A stretch of 46,508 nucleotides of DNA from Thermoanaerobacterium butyriciformans (GTDB taxonomy: Bacteria > Bacillota > Thermoanaerobacteria > Thermoanaerobacterales > Thermoanaerobacteraceae), in contig NZ_JAGGLT010000029.1 of NCBI RefSeq assembly GCF_017874545.1, forward strand, positions 1-46,508, given 5' to 3'. The notes beneath the pieces were generated by a model. The model ran no database searches. It was given only the letters and a program-made list of their open reading frames with translations, and was not told where the DNA came from. Positions 16,523-24,737 of this stretch are shown piece by piece. Both the position numbers and the translations under genes were made by a program. The number at the start of each line of letters is the position of its first letter. The stretch's first letter is position 1.

Positions 16523-17227
16523 ATGTCTTCTAATGATGTATCTTCTATAATAACTTCTTCATTTTTGAAAGGAATTTTAATGGGAGTAAAAATACTTTGG
16601 CCTTTATGGTTCTTAATTTTCGCTACAGTACTTATAAAAATTCTTTTTCATTTATGGGAATTGCGTAGGCTTTCAAAATCAGGTATTAAAGAAATAGATC
16701 AAATGGATGGATTGACTTTTGAAAAATATTTACAATCTTTATTTAGAAATCTAGGCTATAGAGTAGAAAGAACTGCATATATTGGTGATTATGGAGCAGA
16801 TCTTATTGTCTCTAAAGATGGTATAAGAACTGTTATACAAGCAAAGCGATATAGCGGAAAAGTAAACATAAAGGCAATCCAAGAAGTAGTTGCGTCTAAA
16901 GCAAAGTATCACTGCACTGAAGCTATGGTTGTCACAAATAGCTATTTTACGAAGCCAGCAATAGAATTAGCAAAGGCAAATGGAGTAAAATTATGGGATA
17001 GAGATAAATTAGTAAATGCATTGTTATCAATAAAAAAAGATACTGGATTAAATGATGAAATAAATGAAATTGTAGTATCTGAAGAGCAATTAGCAGATAT
17101 GGATGATAATAATGTTTGTGCTATATGTGGAAAGCGTGTGACAGAAAAAGTAAAACAATATTGTCTTTCAAATCCACAGAGATTTGGAGGTAAAGTATAT
17201 TGTTATGAGCATCAGAAGAATAAATAA
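16523..17227 (+). CDS. membrane-anchored Mrr-like restriction endonuclease domain protein with C-terminal Cys cluster
   Basis: A 234-residue protein in three parts. Residues about 15-45 form one membrane segment (ILWPLWFLIFATVLIKILF). Residues about 60-170 are an Mrr-type PD-(D/E)xK nuclease: 'LTFEKYLQSLFRNLGYRVE', the catalytic GDYGADLIV and QAKR elements, and 'AMVVTNSYFTKPAIELAKAN'. The end carries CAICGKR, a further cysteine and a Cys-Tyr-Glu-His stretch, possibly a small zinc-binding unit. ATG 16523 follows AGGGG at about 11 bases; GTG 16511 is an alternative. Mrr-like nucleases cleave modified or foreign DNA; membrane-anchored forms are known in defence islands but their targets are mostly unknown. 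No methyltransferase is adjacent. Confidence 0.75.
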   Translation: MSSNDVSSIITSSFLKGILMGVKILWPLWFLIFATVLIKILFHLWELRRLSKSGIKEIDQMDGLTFEKYLQSLFRNLGYRVERTAYIGDYGADLIVSKDGIRTVIQAKRYSGKVNIKAIQEVVASKAKYHCTEAMVVTNSYFTKPAIELAKANGVKLWDRDKLVNALLSIKKDTGLNDEINEIVVSEEQLADMDDNNVCAICGKRVTEKVKQYCLSNPQRFGGKVYCYEHQKNK

Positions 17228-17260
17228 AATCTAAGGCCTGTTTTGAGTGATGAGCTATCG

Positions 17261-17389
17261 ATGTTATCACGGGCATATATTTTAACTGTTACATCTCTTT
17301 CTGGAATAAATCCGCCAGTAAAATTGCCTATAATAAATATTTTTAAATTAATACAGCAGAAAAAGGATAATGAAGTAAATAAAAAATAG
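17261..17389 (+). pseudogene. 3' fragment of a SecB-like chaperone gene (second copy)
   Basis: Bases 17263-17389 match 5548-5674 at 119 of 127 positions and end at the same stop codon position. The encoded 'LSRAYILTVTSLSGINPPVK' is unchanged; later residues differ slightly (IIN for MVN, IQQ for MQQ). The 5' part of the gene, and any antitoxin, are absent: upstream is the Mrr gene. Weak similarity continues some 20 bases past the stop. The differences are mostly transitions and partly conservative, so this is an old duplication, not an assembly artefact. Confidence 0.8.
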
Positions 17390-17468
17390 GTAGTAGATAA
17401 GGGACTTGGTTATAGTTTGATATTTGGGAATATTTTGACAATACCGAATAAAAGTGGTGAGAAATCTA

Positions 17469-17945
17469 GTGAATATAAAAATAAGAGAAGCAGAATTGAA
17501 TGATTATGAATCTATAAGTACTCTTGTAAAAGAAGTACATAGTTTACATGTGAGAAATAGGCCGGATGTGTATGCGGATGTAGAGAATCCTTTTACGGAA
17601 GAAAGATTTAAGGAGATATTAAATGATGATAAAACGAAAGTTTTTGTGGCTGAAAATAGTAATAATGAAATAATCGCTTACAGCATTATAGAAATAATGA
17701 TTGCGAGAAATATTCCAATTCTTAAAGAGAGAAAATTTGTCTATATAGATGATTTATGTGTTAGTTCCACTCATAGAAGAAAAGGCGTGGGGAGAATGCT
17801 ATTTAAGCATATTGTTGATTATGCAAAAAAATCAGGTGCAGATGCTCTTGAATTAACTGTATGGGAATTCAACAGCGATGCGATAAAGTTTTACGAAAGT
17901 TTAGGTATGACGACAAGAAATAGAAGAATGGAATTGAAGATTTAA
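17469..17945 (+). CDS. GNAT-family N-acetyltransferase
   Basis: A 158-residue single-domain acetyltransferase. It starts IKIREAELNDYESI, has the strand 'KFVYIDDLCVSSTHRRKGVG' with the acetyl-CoA-binding R-x-x-G-x-G (RRKGVG) loop, and ends with 'LELTVWEFNSDAIKFYESLG', the usual C-terminal motif. The acceptor substrate is unknown. GTG 17469 is preceded by GGTGAG at seven to eight bases; GTG 17454 would lie without such a site. It is a lone gene between the SecB fragment and the Fe-S enzyme operon. Confidence 0.82.
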   Translation: MNIKIREAELNDYESISTLVKEVHSLHVRNRPDVYADVENPFTEERFKEILNDDKTKVFVAENSNNEIIAYSIIEIMIARNIPILKERKFVYIDDLCVSSTHRRKGVGRMLFKHIVDYAKKSGADALELTVWEFNSDAIKFYESLGMTTRNRRMELKI

Positions 17946-18353
17946 ACTTTATAAATAATTATTTAAACATTTTAACAGGATATTATCCATTATCTTATCT
18001 AATTTTATTTTTGAGAAGCGAGGCATGAGAAAAAATTGGTGAAGCCGGAGGGTTGGGTTATAATATTAATAGATTAATATTATAAAGACGATGTTCTCCT
18101 CTTAGTAATTAAAGAAAGGCTTTTAAAGGTTTTGGCACTCATTAAAGTTTTTTCAGAAGTTACACAGGCTTTTAAAATCCGCAATAAATAATATATGAAG
18201 TATGGATGCTGAGAGCATGATGTCAAACTTTACAAAAAAATAATAGAAGAGTTAAAAACATGAAAGAAGGTAATAGAAGAAGGAATAAGTACGTACATTT
18301 TATGATAATTAGTTTATTGAAAATTAATTGAAGGTATATAGGGGTGTCGTCAA
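17946..18353. other. non-coding stretch with an AT-rich palindrome
   Basis: No gene is visible. ATAATATTAA-TAGA-TTAATATTAT (18060-18083) is a perfect 10-bp inverted repeat without a T-run. Possible operator or relic; nothing else is supportable. The last 60 bases carry the leader of the HgdB-like gene, whose ribosome binding site (AGGGGTG) is modest. Confidence 0.4.
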
Positions 18354-19610
18354 ATGGATTTAGTAGATACATATGCAAGATGGATAAAGAAGAATGTGGA
18401 TGACCCAGAGATGGTCAGAAAGCTTATTATATTGGGTTTGAAGGCAGAGCATGCCTACTTTTCTCTATTTAGAGACAAGCAAGTGCCAAGGTCGTTTAAC
18501 TACCTAAATAAGATAGGTGTGGAGTTTATATTAAATCCATTGATATATAGAGATCAGTCAGCATGGGTCAATTTGTTTGCTCCCACCGAAATACTTCATG
18601 CTATGGACATATACCCATTGTGTATAGAGGCTTTTTCTTCTTTCCTTGTTGGTTTTCACTGTGAAGATGTATATGTAGACTATGCCCAACGGTCCGGGAT
18701 ATCTGATACCCTTTGTAGCTATCATAAGGGGTTTATAGGAGCTGCTTTAACCGGTCTTTTACCTAAACCTAAGTTTATGATTACATCATCAATGCTGTGC
18801 GATGCCAATATAAGCACATTCAGATATCTTTCATGGTATCACCATATACCCATGTATTCCATAGATGTGCCGCTTGAATATAGCCAACAGAGTATTAGCT
18901 ATTTGGAAAAACAGCTTAGGGAAATGGTGAAGATGCTGGAAGAGGCAACTGGTAAAAAGATGGATGAGGATAAACTGAAGGATGTAATAAAAAGGGAAAA
19001 TAAGATTCACGCACATATGAATAGATATATTGATGCTTTGAGGTATAAATGCCATCCTACCACCTTGACGTTAGAGATGTATATGTTGTTTATCAATCAT
19101 ACATTTATGGGGACTCAACCAACATTGAATTTTTATGAGATGTTGACAAATGAGCTGGATAGCTTTCCCCACAGCAGAGCAAAGAGGGTATTTTGGGTAC
19201 ACATCGTGCCTTTTTATCCAAATGCATTAAAACGTTATTTTAATTACAGCCATAGGTATGAAATTTTGGGACTTGACTTGAATTTTGATTATTTAGAGGA
19301 GATGGATTATGAAAACCCGTACAGGACATTGGCCAGAAAAATGCTTCTTAATAATAACAATGGGCCTTATCAAAGGAAAGTGGACAGCATAATGAGCATA
19401 GTTGACAGGCTGCAACCTGACGGTATAATACATTTTTGTCAGTGGGGATGTAAGCAGTCTGTAGGAGGAATGATGCTGCTTAAAAAGGCACTGGATGAAA
19501 GGGGCATACCTTTTCTTGCTTTGGATGGCGATGGAGCGGATCGGCGCAACCATCATGAAGGACAGATAAATACAAGGCTGGAAGCTTTTTTGGAGATGTT
19601 AGATAAGTAA
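18354..19610 (+). CDS. 2-hydroxyacyl-CoA dehydratase / double-cubane-type Fe-S protein (HgdB-like)
   Basis: The 418-residue protein belongs to the HgdB/BcrBC family (2-hydroxyglutaryl-CoA dehydratase D-component). Family features are 'VNLFAPTEILHAMDIYPLCI' (Cys90), Cys121 and Cys149 as candidate cluster ligands, and the C-terminal 'GIIHFCQWGCKQSVGG' (Cys362, Cys366) with 'FLALDGDGADRRN'. Cysteine spacing around CQWGC resembles single-subunit relatives (double-cubane cluster proteins) more than the two-subunit dehydratases. It needs an ATP-driven activator for one-electron reduction; that activator is fused to the next gene product 11 bases downstream. The substrate is unknown, since no CoA-transferase or dehydrogenase of an amino-acid fermentation pathway is nearby. 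Confidence 0.82.
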   Translation: MDLVDTYARWIKKNVDDPEMVRKLIILGLKAEHAYFSLFRDKQVPRSFNYLNKIGVEFILNPLIYRDQSAWVNLFAPTEILHAMDIYPLCIEAFSSFLVGFHCEDVYVDYAQRSGISDTLCSYHKGFIGAALTGLLPKPKFMITSSMLCDANISTFRYLSWYHHIPMYSIDVPLEYSQQSISYLEKQLREMVKMLEEATGKKMDEDKLKDVIKRENKIHAHMNRYIDALRYKCHPTTLTLEMYMLFINHTFMGTQPTLNFYEMLTNELDSFPHSRAKRVFWVHIVPFYPNALKRYFNYSHRYEILGLDLNFDYLEEMDYENPYRTLARKMLLNNNNGPYQRKVDSIMSIVDRLQPDGIIHFCQWGCKQSVGGMMLLKKALDERGIPFLALDGDGADRRNHHEGQINTRLEAFLEMLDK

Positions 19611-19621
19611 GGGAGATGCTT

Positions 19622-21331
19622 ATGATCATAGGATACATATGTAAATATACACCTGTAAAGCTTTTGGAGAGCATGAGTATTGAATGCGTGCGCATTGAGC
19701 CATCATATATTGATAATGGTATAGCCGAAGCCCATATGCATCCCAATGTGTGTACATACGTAAAGGGAGTGCTGACAGAAGTATTTAAGGGGGGATATGA
19801 TGGCATAATCCTTGTAAACTGCTGTGACAGCGTAAGGCGGTTGTATGATGTCCTAAAAAACGCAGAAAAAGGCAAAATGATATATATGTTGGACTTACCG
19901 AGGAAAAGCGGAGACCAGTCAGTGGCCATGTATGCCTCCGAAATAAAAAAACTTGTACAGACATTTACAGATTTCTATGGGAAAAAATTCAATGCTCAGG
20001 ATTTTATAAGGTATATATCGACAGAGCAGGAAAATGCCGGGCAATTTAATATGCCCAAGGGAAACGATGGTATAAGGCTGGCTATAATGGGAGCCAGATG
20101 CAATTCATCTCTTATTGATTTGCTTAAAAAGGCAGGGGCAGATGAGGTGTTAAATTATACATGTACTGGGAATTTATTAAATTTTAAGCCGCTTCCTGAT
20201 TTCTCAGCAGGTGAGCAGGACATAATAGAGTGGTATGCTGGAAGCCTTATCCGCTCTATACCATGTATGCGCATGGCAGATATTGATAGAAGACGTGATA
20301 TGTTGAAGGATATAATGGCAAACGTTAATGGAATTGTGTATCATACTATAAAATTTTGTGAATTCTATTCATATGAGTATTCGTATATAAAGGATAATTG
20401 TCGTTTTCCCATCTTAAAGATAGAGACCGATTTTACCCAGGGCAGTGAAGGACAACTTATAACAAGGATTGGTGCCTTTGTGGAATCATTGAAGGGTAGC
20501 AATAATAAAGTAGAGAGACCTTCACATGGAACTAGGAAAACTATAGTTGCCGGCATAGACAGCGGGTCTTTGTCAACCGACGTTGTTATACTGGATGAAG
20601 ACTGTAATATACTGTCATATAGCATTGTACCAACTGGTGCATCTATAGTGGATAGTGCCAACAAGGCCTTTTCACAATCTCTTAAAAGAGCTGGAATTAC
20701 TCCACAAGATGTTTCATTCATCGTATCTACTGGATATGGGCGCATTAATATCCCTTTTGCCAATAAACAGGTAACAGAGATAACTTGCCACGGCAAAGGG
20801 GCCTATTTCTTAAATAGCAATATAAGGACTATCATTGATATAGGCGGGCAGGATAGTAAGGTAATAAGATTGGATGAAGATGGCAATGTGGTGGATTTTG
20901 TAATGAATGATAGGTGTTCGGCAGGTACGGGACGATTTTTGGAAGTTATGGCAAAGGCCCTTGAAATTCCACTGGAAAAGATGGGAGAAGAAGCTGAAAA
21001 GGCGACGGAAGACATAAATATTACAAGCATATGCACGGTTTTTGCAGAGTCGGAGGTTATATCCCTTATTGCACAAAATAAAAAAAGGGCAGATATAATA
21101 AAGGGATTGCACAATTCAGTGGCCAGCAAAACAATTGGCTTGCTTGATAGGCTGGGCCGGAAGGGTGCCTATATGATGACAGGTGGAGTGGCAAAAAATA
21201 GAGGTGTGGTAGAGGCAATAGAGCAGCGAATAGGGGACAAAGTACATATTCCTGCGGAGCCACAGATGGTAGGAGCTTTGGGAGCAGCCATTTTGGCGCT
21301 ACAGGAAATTAAGGCGAAACACGTTAAGTAA
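19622..21331 (+). CDS. fusion of an HgdB-like Fe-S domain and an HgdC-type ATP-dependent activator
   Basis: A 569-residue protein with two halves. Residues 1 to about 295 are a shortened HgdB-like domain (IGYICKYTPVKLLE, 'HPNVCTYVKG', 'ILVNCCDSVRRLYD', 'YHTIKFCEFYSYEY'), rich in conserved cysteines. Residues from about 307 form an activator of the BadF/BcrA/HgdC ATPase family: phosphate-binding GIDSGSLSTD, 'IIDIGGQDSKVI' and 'NDRCSAGTGRFLE', which holds one of the two cysteines of the [4Fe-4S] cluster bridging the dimer (the other is in 'SICTVFAESE'). ATG 19622 lies six bases after GGGAG; ATG 19616 is too close. The pair with the upstream HgdB-like protein forms a complete reductase plus activator operon. 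Confidence 0.82.
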   Translation: MIIGYICKYTPVKLLESMSIECVRIEPSYIDNGIAEAHMHPNVCTYVKGVLTEVFKGGYDGIILVNCCDSVRRLYDVLKNAEKGKMIYMLDLPRKSGDQSVAMYASEIKKLVQTFTDFYGKKFNAQDFIRYISTEQENAGQFNMPKGNDGIRLAIMGARCNSSLIDLLKKAGADEVLNYTCTGNLLNFKPLPDFSAGEQDIIEWYAGSLIRSIPCMRMADIDRRRDMLKDIMANVNGIVYHTIKFCEFYSYEYSYIKDNCRFPILKIETDFTQGSEGQLITRIGAFVESLKGSNNKVERPSHGTRKTIVAGIDSGSLSTDVVILDEDCNILSYSIVPTGASIVDSANKAFSQSLKRAGITPQDVSFIVSTGYGRINIPFANKQVTEITCHGKGAYFLNSNIRTIIDIGGQDSKVIRLDEDGNVVDFVMNDRCSAGTGRFLEVMAKALEIPLEKMGEEAEKATEDINITSICTVFAESEVISLIAQNKKRADIIKGLHNSVASKTIGLLDRLGRKGAYMMTGGVAKNRGVVEAIEQRIGDKVHIPAEPQMVGALGAAILALQEIKAKHVK

Positions 21332-21437
21332 ATGAAAATATATTTTTAATACAAAAGATTGTTCCAAGAGCCACTTTTTTAGGGATATTTAAATTCAATA
21401 TAGTATTCTATTAAAATTAAAAGAAATTTTGGGGGTT

Positions 21438-22028
21438 ATGATGAAACTTCTTATAAAAATTACTGCATTGCTAATAATTTTTGTCGTGCTTTTAAATATT
21501 ATTGCAGAGTTACAGGTGATTACATTTGCATATAATGCAAAACCGGTAAAATCTGATGCTATTATTGTCCTCGGATGTGCAGTTTACGGGAAAAATCCGA
21601 GTCCTTTTTTTAAGGAAAGGTTAAATGAAGCTATAAAACTTTATAAAGAGGGACTTGGTAAGTACATTATTGTATCTGGCGGTAAAGGACCTGGTGAGGA
21701 TATATCTGAGGCAGAAGCAGGGAATGAGTATCTTTTGAAAAATGGTATACCTGATAATACTATATTAAAAGACGACAAGTCGTATTCAACGTTGCAAAAC
21801 CTTGAAAATTCTAAGAAAATTATGAATGAAAAATCGCTAAAGACAGCAATAATTGTATCAAACAAATTTCACCTGAAAAGGGCAAGCATAATAGCGAAAG
21901 AAGCAGGCATAAATGCAAGCTATTCAGGAGTATTTGTAAAAAGGTATTTTTATGAAGAAGTGTACGGCTTTTTACGAGAAGCACCTGCATTATTGTATAT
22001 GTATTTAAAGAATATTGCTAATTTGTGA
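21438..22028 (+). CDS. YdcF/SanA-like DUF218 protein
   Basis: A 196-residue protein with an N-terminal membrane anchor (about residues 2-25) and a DUF218 domain: 'DAIIVLGCAVYGKNPSPFF', 'LGKYIIVSGGKGPGEDISEA' and 'TAIIVSNKFHLKRASIIAKE'. Relatives (SanA, ElyC, YdcF) affect envelope permeability and peptidoglycan precursor handling in enterobacteria; the reaction is not established. ATG 21438 is chosen over a TTG at 21429, with GGGGG in front. It stands alone between the Fe-S operon and a pseudogene. Confidence 0.82.
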   Translation: MMKLLIKITALLIIFVVLLNIIAELQVITFAYNAKPVKSDAIIVLGCAVYGKNPSPFFKERLNEAIKLYKEGLGKYIIVSGGKGPGEDISEAEAGNEYLLKNGIPDNTILKDDKSYSTLQNLENSKKIMNEKSLKTAIIVSNKFHLKRASIIAKEAGINASYSGVFVKRYFYEEVYGFLREAPALLYMYLKNIANL

Positions 22029-22184
22029 TATCGAAAGCACATTAGAGAGAAAATTCCGTACAGAGGAATTGGCTCTGGCATAAGAAGAATGATAGCGGAA
22101 TGCAAGAAAGCAGGTATCAAAGAACCTGAATTTATTGAAGATAAAGAAGCAGAATTATTTAAGGTTATATTTTACAGACCGTAA
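22029..22184 (+). pseudogene. 3' remnant of an AlbA-type/RecG-like ATP-binding regulator
   Basis: Only about 50 codons remain, directly after the YdcF stop and without a start codon. The frame reads 'IPYRGIGSGIRRMIAECKKA' and ends 'ELFKVIFYRP'. This is the characteristic C-terminal end (YRG-x-GSG-x-R ... F-x-V-x-F-x-R) of the 'ATP-dependent DNA helicase RecG-related'/AlbA_2 family. The rest of the gene is missing, so a deletion has fused its end to the YdcF gene. Confidence 0.6.
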
Positions 22185-22193
22185 TATTGTGTA

Positions 22194-22232
22194 AAAGGCT
22201 TTCCTTTTCTCATAGGAGAAGGAAAGCCTTTT
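22194..22232. terminator. bidirectional rho-independent terminator
   Basis: AAAAGGCTTTCCTT (22194-22207) pairs perfectly with AAGGAAAGCCTTTT (22219-22232). T-runs exist on the + strand after the stem and, more weakly, on the - strand. It sits between the YdcF/remnant unit and the convergent AhpD-like gene. Confidence 0.85.
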
Positions 22233-22248
22233 TTAGTGAAAGTGTGCT

Positions 22249-22632
22249 TTATTTTTCAGATGGTTTTATCATAAGTCCATTGTTGAAGTGGTTTAAACCA
22301 CCGACTAGATCGATAACTGATAAAAGCTCAACTATTTCTTCATCAGTTACGCCCGCTTCCTTTAATTTGTTGGTGTATGTAGTAATGCACATTTCACAAT
22401 TGTTTAAAATTGACACAGTTAAAGCTACAAAAAGTTTTGTTTTTTCGTCTATCTTGCCAGATCCCATTACAACACGTGATTTTTCAAGAAAGAGTTTAAG
22501 ATATTCTGGCTTATTTGCCATTGCACGCATTGTTGGAGGAATAAATCCCATCTGCTTTTCTATTTGCTCAAATAATTGCTTTACTTCTGGACCTGCCTCT
22601 TCATTGCTAACTAATTTAACACCTATAGCCAT
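22249..22632 (-). CDS. carboxymuconolactone decarboxylase/AhpD-like protein with CxxC motif
   Basis: A 127-residue all-helical protein starting MAIGVKLVSNEEAG. It carries the AhpD-like redox motif in 'SILNNCEMCITTYTNKLKEA' and the following 'GVTDEEIVELLSVIDLVGG'. AhpD-type proteins use the CxxC pair for peroxide or disulfide reduction; the physiological partner here is unknown. The start at 22632 is set by AGGAG seven bases upstream on the minus strand; the open frame continues to 22689 but without a ribosome binding site. It is the only minus-strand gene in the middle block. Confidence 0.85.
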   Translation of the reverse strand: MAIGVKLVSNEEAGPEVKQLFEQIEKQMGFIPPTMRAMANKPEYLKLFLEKSRVVMGSGKIDEKTKLFVALTVSILNNCEMCITTYTNKLKEAGVTDEEIVELLSVIDLVGGLNHFNNGLMIKPSEK

Positions 22633-22892
22633 ACTATCACTCCTAAAAATGAAATAATATATACCACCCTCTATGACGGGGTACAACATAATAATACTAC
22701 TATTCTTTTATGAATGCAAGTACGGTGAAAATTTCAGCTTATGTAAGCTTTGAAACAACTAAAGAGATATCCGACATATAAGTTCCTGTTATGGTTTCTA
22801 TAAATTTTTATTATTATACTCGTTAAATATTTGATGTTATAATTATATCAAAATATGTTAAATAATTTTCAATTTTCAAAGGAGGAGAGAAC

Positions 22893-23939
22893 TTGGGATA
22901 TCTAATTGAGAATAAAGATTTTGACAATATTTTAAATCTACTGAAGAAAGATTATAAAATTTATGCACCGAAACGTTTTGAAAAGCGTGGCCGGTATTCT
23001 GACACAGATCTTATAAGATATGATGAGATAAAATCTTTGAAGGATATTGTATACGATGAAAAATCCGATTTTTCACCAAAAGAAGTTATATATCCAATAA
23101 CACAAGCTTTGTTTTATTTTACAGAGGATGAGTACAGAGAAAGCAAGGTATTTGATAAAAAAATACTATTATTTGTAAGAGCTTGTGATATAAATGGCAT
23201 AAGAAGACTTGATACGATTTTCCTCCAAAACGGAGGTACAGAAGATATTTATTACAAGAGGCTCCGTGAAAAAGTAAAATTCGTTTTGATGGAATGTAAA
23301 GATGGTTGGGATACCTGCTTCTGTGTTTCCATGAACTCTAATAAAACAGATAACTATAGTCTCGCGATAAGATTTAATAATGATAATGTAATGGTTGAAG
23401 TTAAAGATGATGAATTTATTGACATATTTAAAGATAAGGAAGAAATAGATTTTAAACCTGAATTCGTAAAATCAAATCCGAAGGTTGTCCATGTTCCAGA
23501 AATAGACAGCACAGATCTACTCAAAAAAGTATATGATCTTGACATGTGGGAAAGCTTTAATTCCCGCTGTATAAGCTGCGGTGCTTGTACTGCTGCTTGC
23601 GTAACATGTAGCTGTTTTAATACAGTAGATTTAATTTACAGTGAAAATGCAAATGTCGGCGAAAGAAGAAGAGTGCAGGCAAGCTGTATGCACAAGGATT
23701 TTACAGAGATGGCGGGTGGCCATGTATTTAGAAAAACTGCCGGTGAAAGGATGAGATTCCGTACACTTCATAAAGTATATGATTATAAAGCTCGCTTTAA
23801 AACTGAAAACATGTGTGTCGGTTGTGGCCGCTGTGATGAAAGATGTCCAGAGTTAATATCCTTTTCAACAACGATAAATCGCTTATACGATGAAGTTGAA
23901 AAGTTGAAGTCGGGTAAAGGAGGCAGCATAAATGAATAA
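22893..23939 (+). CDS. asrA: anaerobic sulfite reductase subunit A
   Basis: The 348-residue subunit carries two [4Fe-4S] ferredoxin-type motifs near the C-terminus: CISCGACTAAC with further cysteines (TCSC), and CVGCGRCDERC. It accepts electrons and passes them toward the siroheme subunit; with AsrB and AsrC it reduces sulfite to sulfide in the cytoplasm. The start is a TTG with a perfect GGAGGAG five to six bases upstream. A TATAAT-like -10 box lies at 22838-22843 but I see no convincing -35. The stop overlaps the asrB start by eight bases. Confidence 0.93.
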   Translation: MGYLIENKDFDNILNLLKKDYKIYAPKRFEKRGRYSDTDLIRYDEIKSLKDIVYDEKSDFSPKEVIYPITQALFYFTEDEYRESKVFDKKILLFVRACDINGIRRLDTIFLQNGGTEDIYYKRLREKVKFVLMECKDGWDTCFCVSMNSNKTDNYSLAIRFNNDNVMVEVKDDEFIDIFKDKEEIDFKPEFVKSNPKVVHVPEIDSTDLLKKVYDLDMWESFNSRCISCGACTAACVTCSCFNTVDLIYSENANVGERRRVQASCMHKDFTEMAGGHVFRKTAGERMRFRTLHKVYDYKARFKTENMCVGCGRCDERCPELISFSTTINRLYDEVEKLKSGKGGSINE

Positions 23940-24720
23940 TATTTTCATGCCTAAGCCATATAAGATACTTGAAATAGTTCATGAGACGAATTTGGAATAC
24001 ACATTTAGAGTTGAAGTTGATGTAAAGGCAGAGCATGGGCAGTTCTTTCAAATTTCCATTCCAAAGATAGGTGAAGCACCTATCTCGATAAGCGCTATGG
24101 GTGACAATTGGATGGAATTTACTATAAGAAAAGTTGGAAAAGTAACAAATGAGATATTTAACTTATCTCCTGGCGATAAGATATTCATGAGAGGACCTTA
24201 TGGTAATTCATTCCCAGTTGACAAATATAAAGGAAAAGACCTAGTTGTTATAGCTGGTGGTACAGGTGTATCACCTGTGAGAAGCTTACTTAAGTATTTT
24301 TATGATAATTCGGAAGAAATAAAATCACTACACTTTATAGCAGGCTTTAAAGATGAAAACAGCGTCTTGTTTAAAGAAGATTTAAATAATTTTAAGACAA
24401 AATTTAACACCATATATACTCTTGATAAGAAAAAAGTTGATGGATTTGAAGTTGGCTTGGTGACAGAGCATATAAGTAAAATACCATTTGATAGCTTTGA
24501 TGATTACAATGTCATTGTCGTTGGTCCGCCAGTGATGATGCATTTTACAGCATTAGAATTATTGAAAAATGGGGTACCAGAAGATAAAATTTGGGTTTCC
24601 TTTGAGAGAAAGATGTCTTGCGGAGTTGGAAAATGCGGTCACTGCAAGATAAACGAGACGTATGTTTGCCTCGAAGGTCCTGTGTTTAATTACACAAAAG
24701 CAAAGGATTTACTTGATTAA
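23932..24720 (+). CDS. asrB: anaerobic sulfite reductase subunit B (FAD/NAD(P)H-binding)
   Basis: A 262-residue ferredoxin-NADP reductase-like protein. It has the FAD-binding barrel with MRGPYGNSFP, the nucleotide-binding 'VVIAGGTGVSPVRSLLKYF', and a C-terminal [2Fe-2S] cluster motif (CGVGKCGHC, then a later Cys in TYVCLEG). It feeds electrons from NAD(P)H to AsrA/AsrC. It overlaps asrA by eight bases and is followed by asrC after 17 bases, the standard asrABC order of Clostridia and Salmonella. Confidence 0.93.
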   Translation: MNNIFMPKPYKILEIVHETNLEYTFRVEVDVKAEHGQFFQISIPKIGEAPISISAMGDNWMEFTIRKVGKVTNEIFNLSPGDKIFMRGPYGNSFPVDKYKGKDLVVIAGGTGVSPVRSLLKYFYDNSEEIKSLHFIAGFKDENSVLFKEDLNNFKTKFNTIYTLDKKKVDGFEVGLVTEHISKIPFDSFDDYNVIVVGPPVMMHFTALELLKNGVPEDKIWVSFERKMSCGVGKCGHCKINETYVCLEGPVFNYTKAKDLLD

Positions 24721-24737
24721 ATGTGGAGGTGTATGTA

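Noticed and set aside
20365-21129. Long minus-strand open frames across the HgdB-HgdC fusion gene
   Set aside because: The + strand gene has clear conserved motifs throughout; the opposite frames are shadows without ribosome binding sites or family resemblance.
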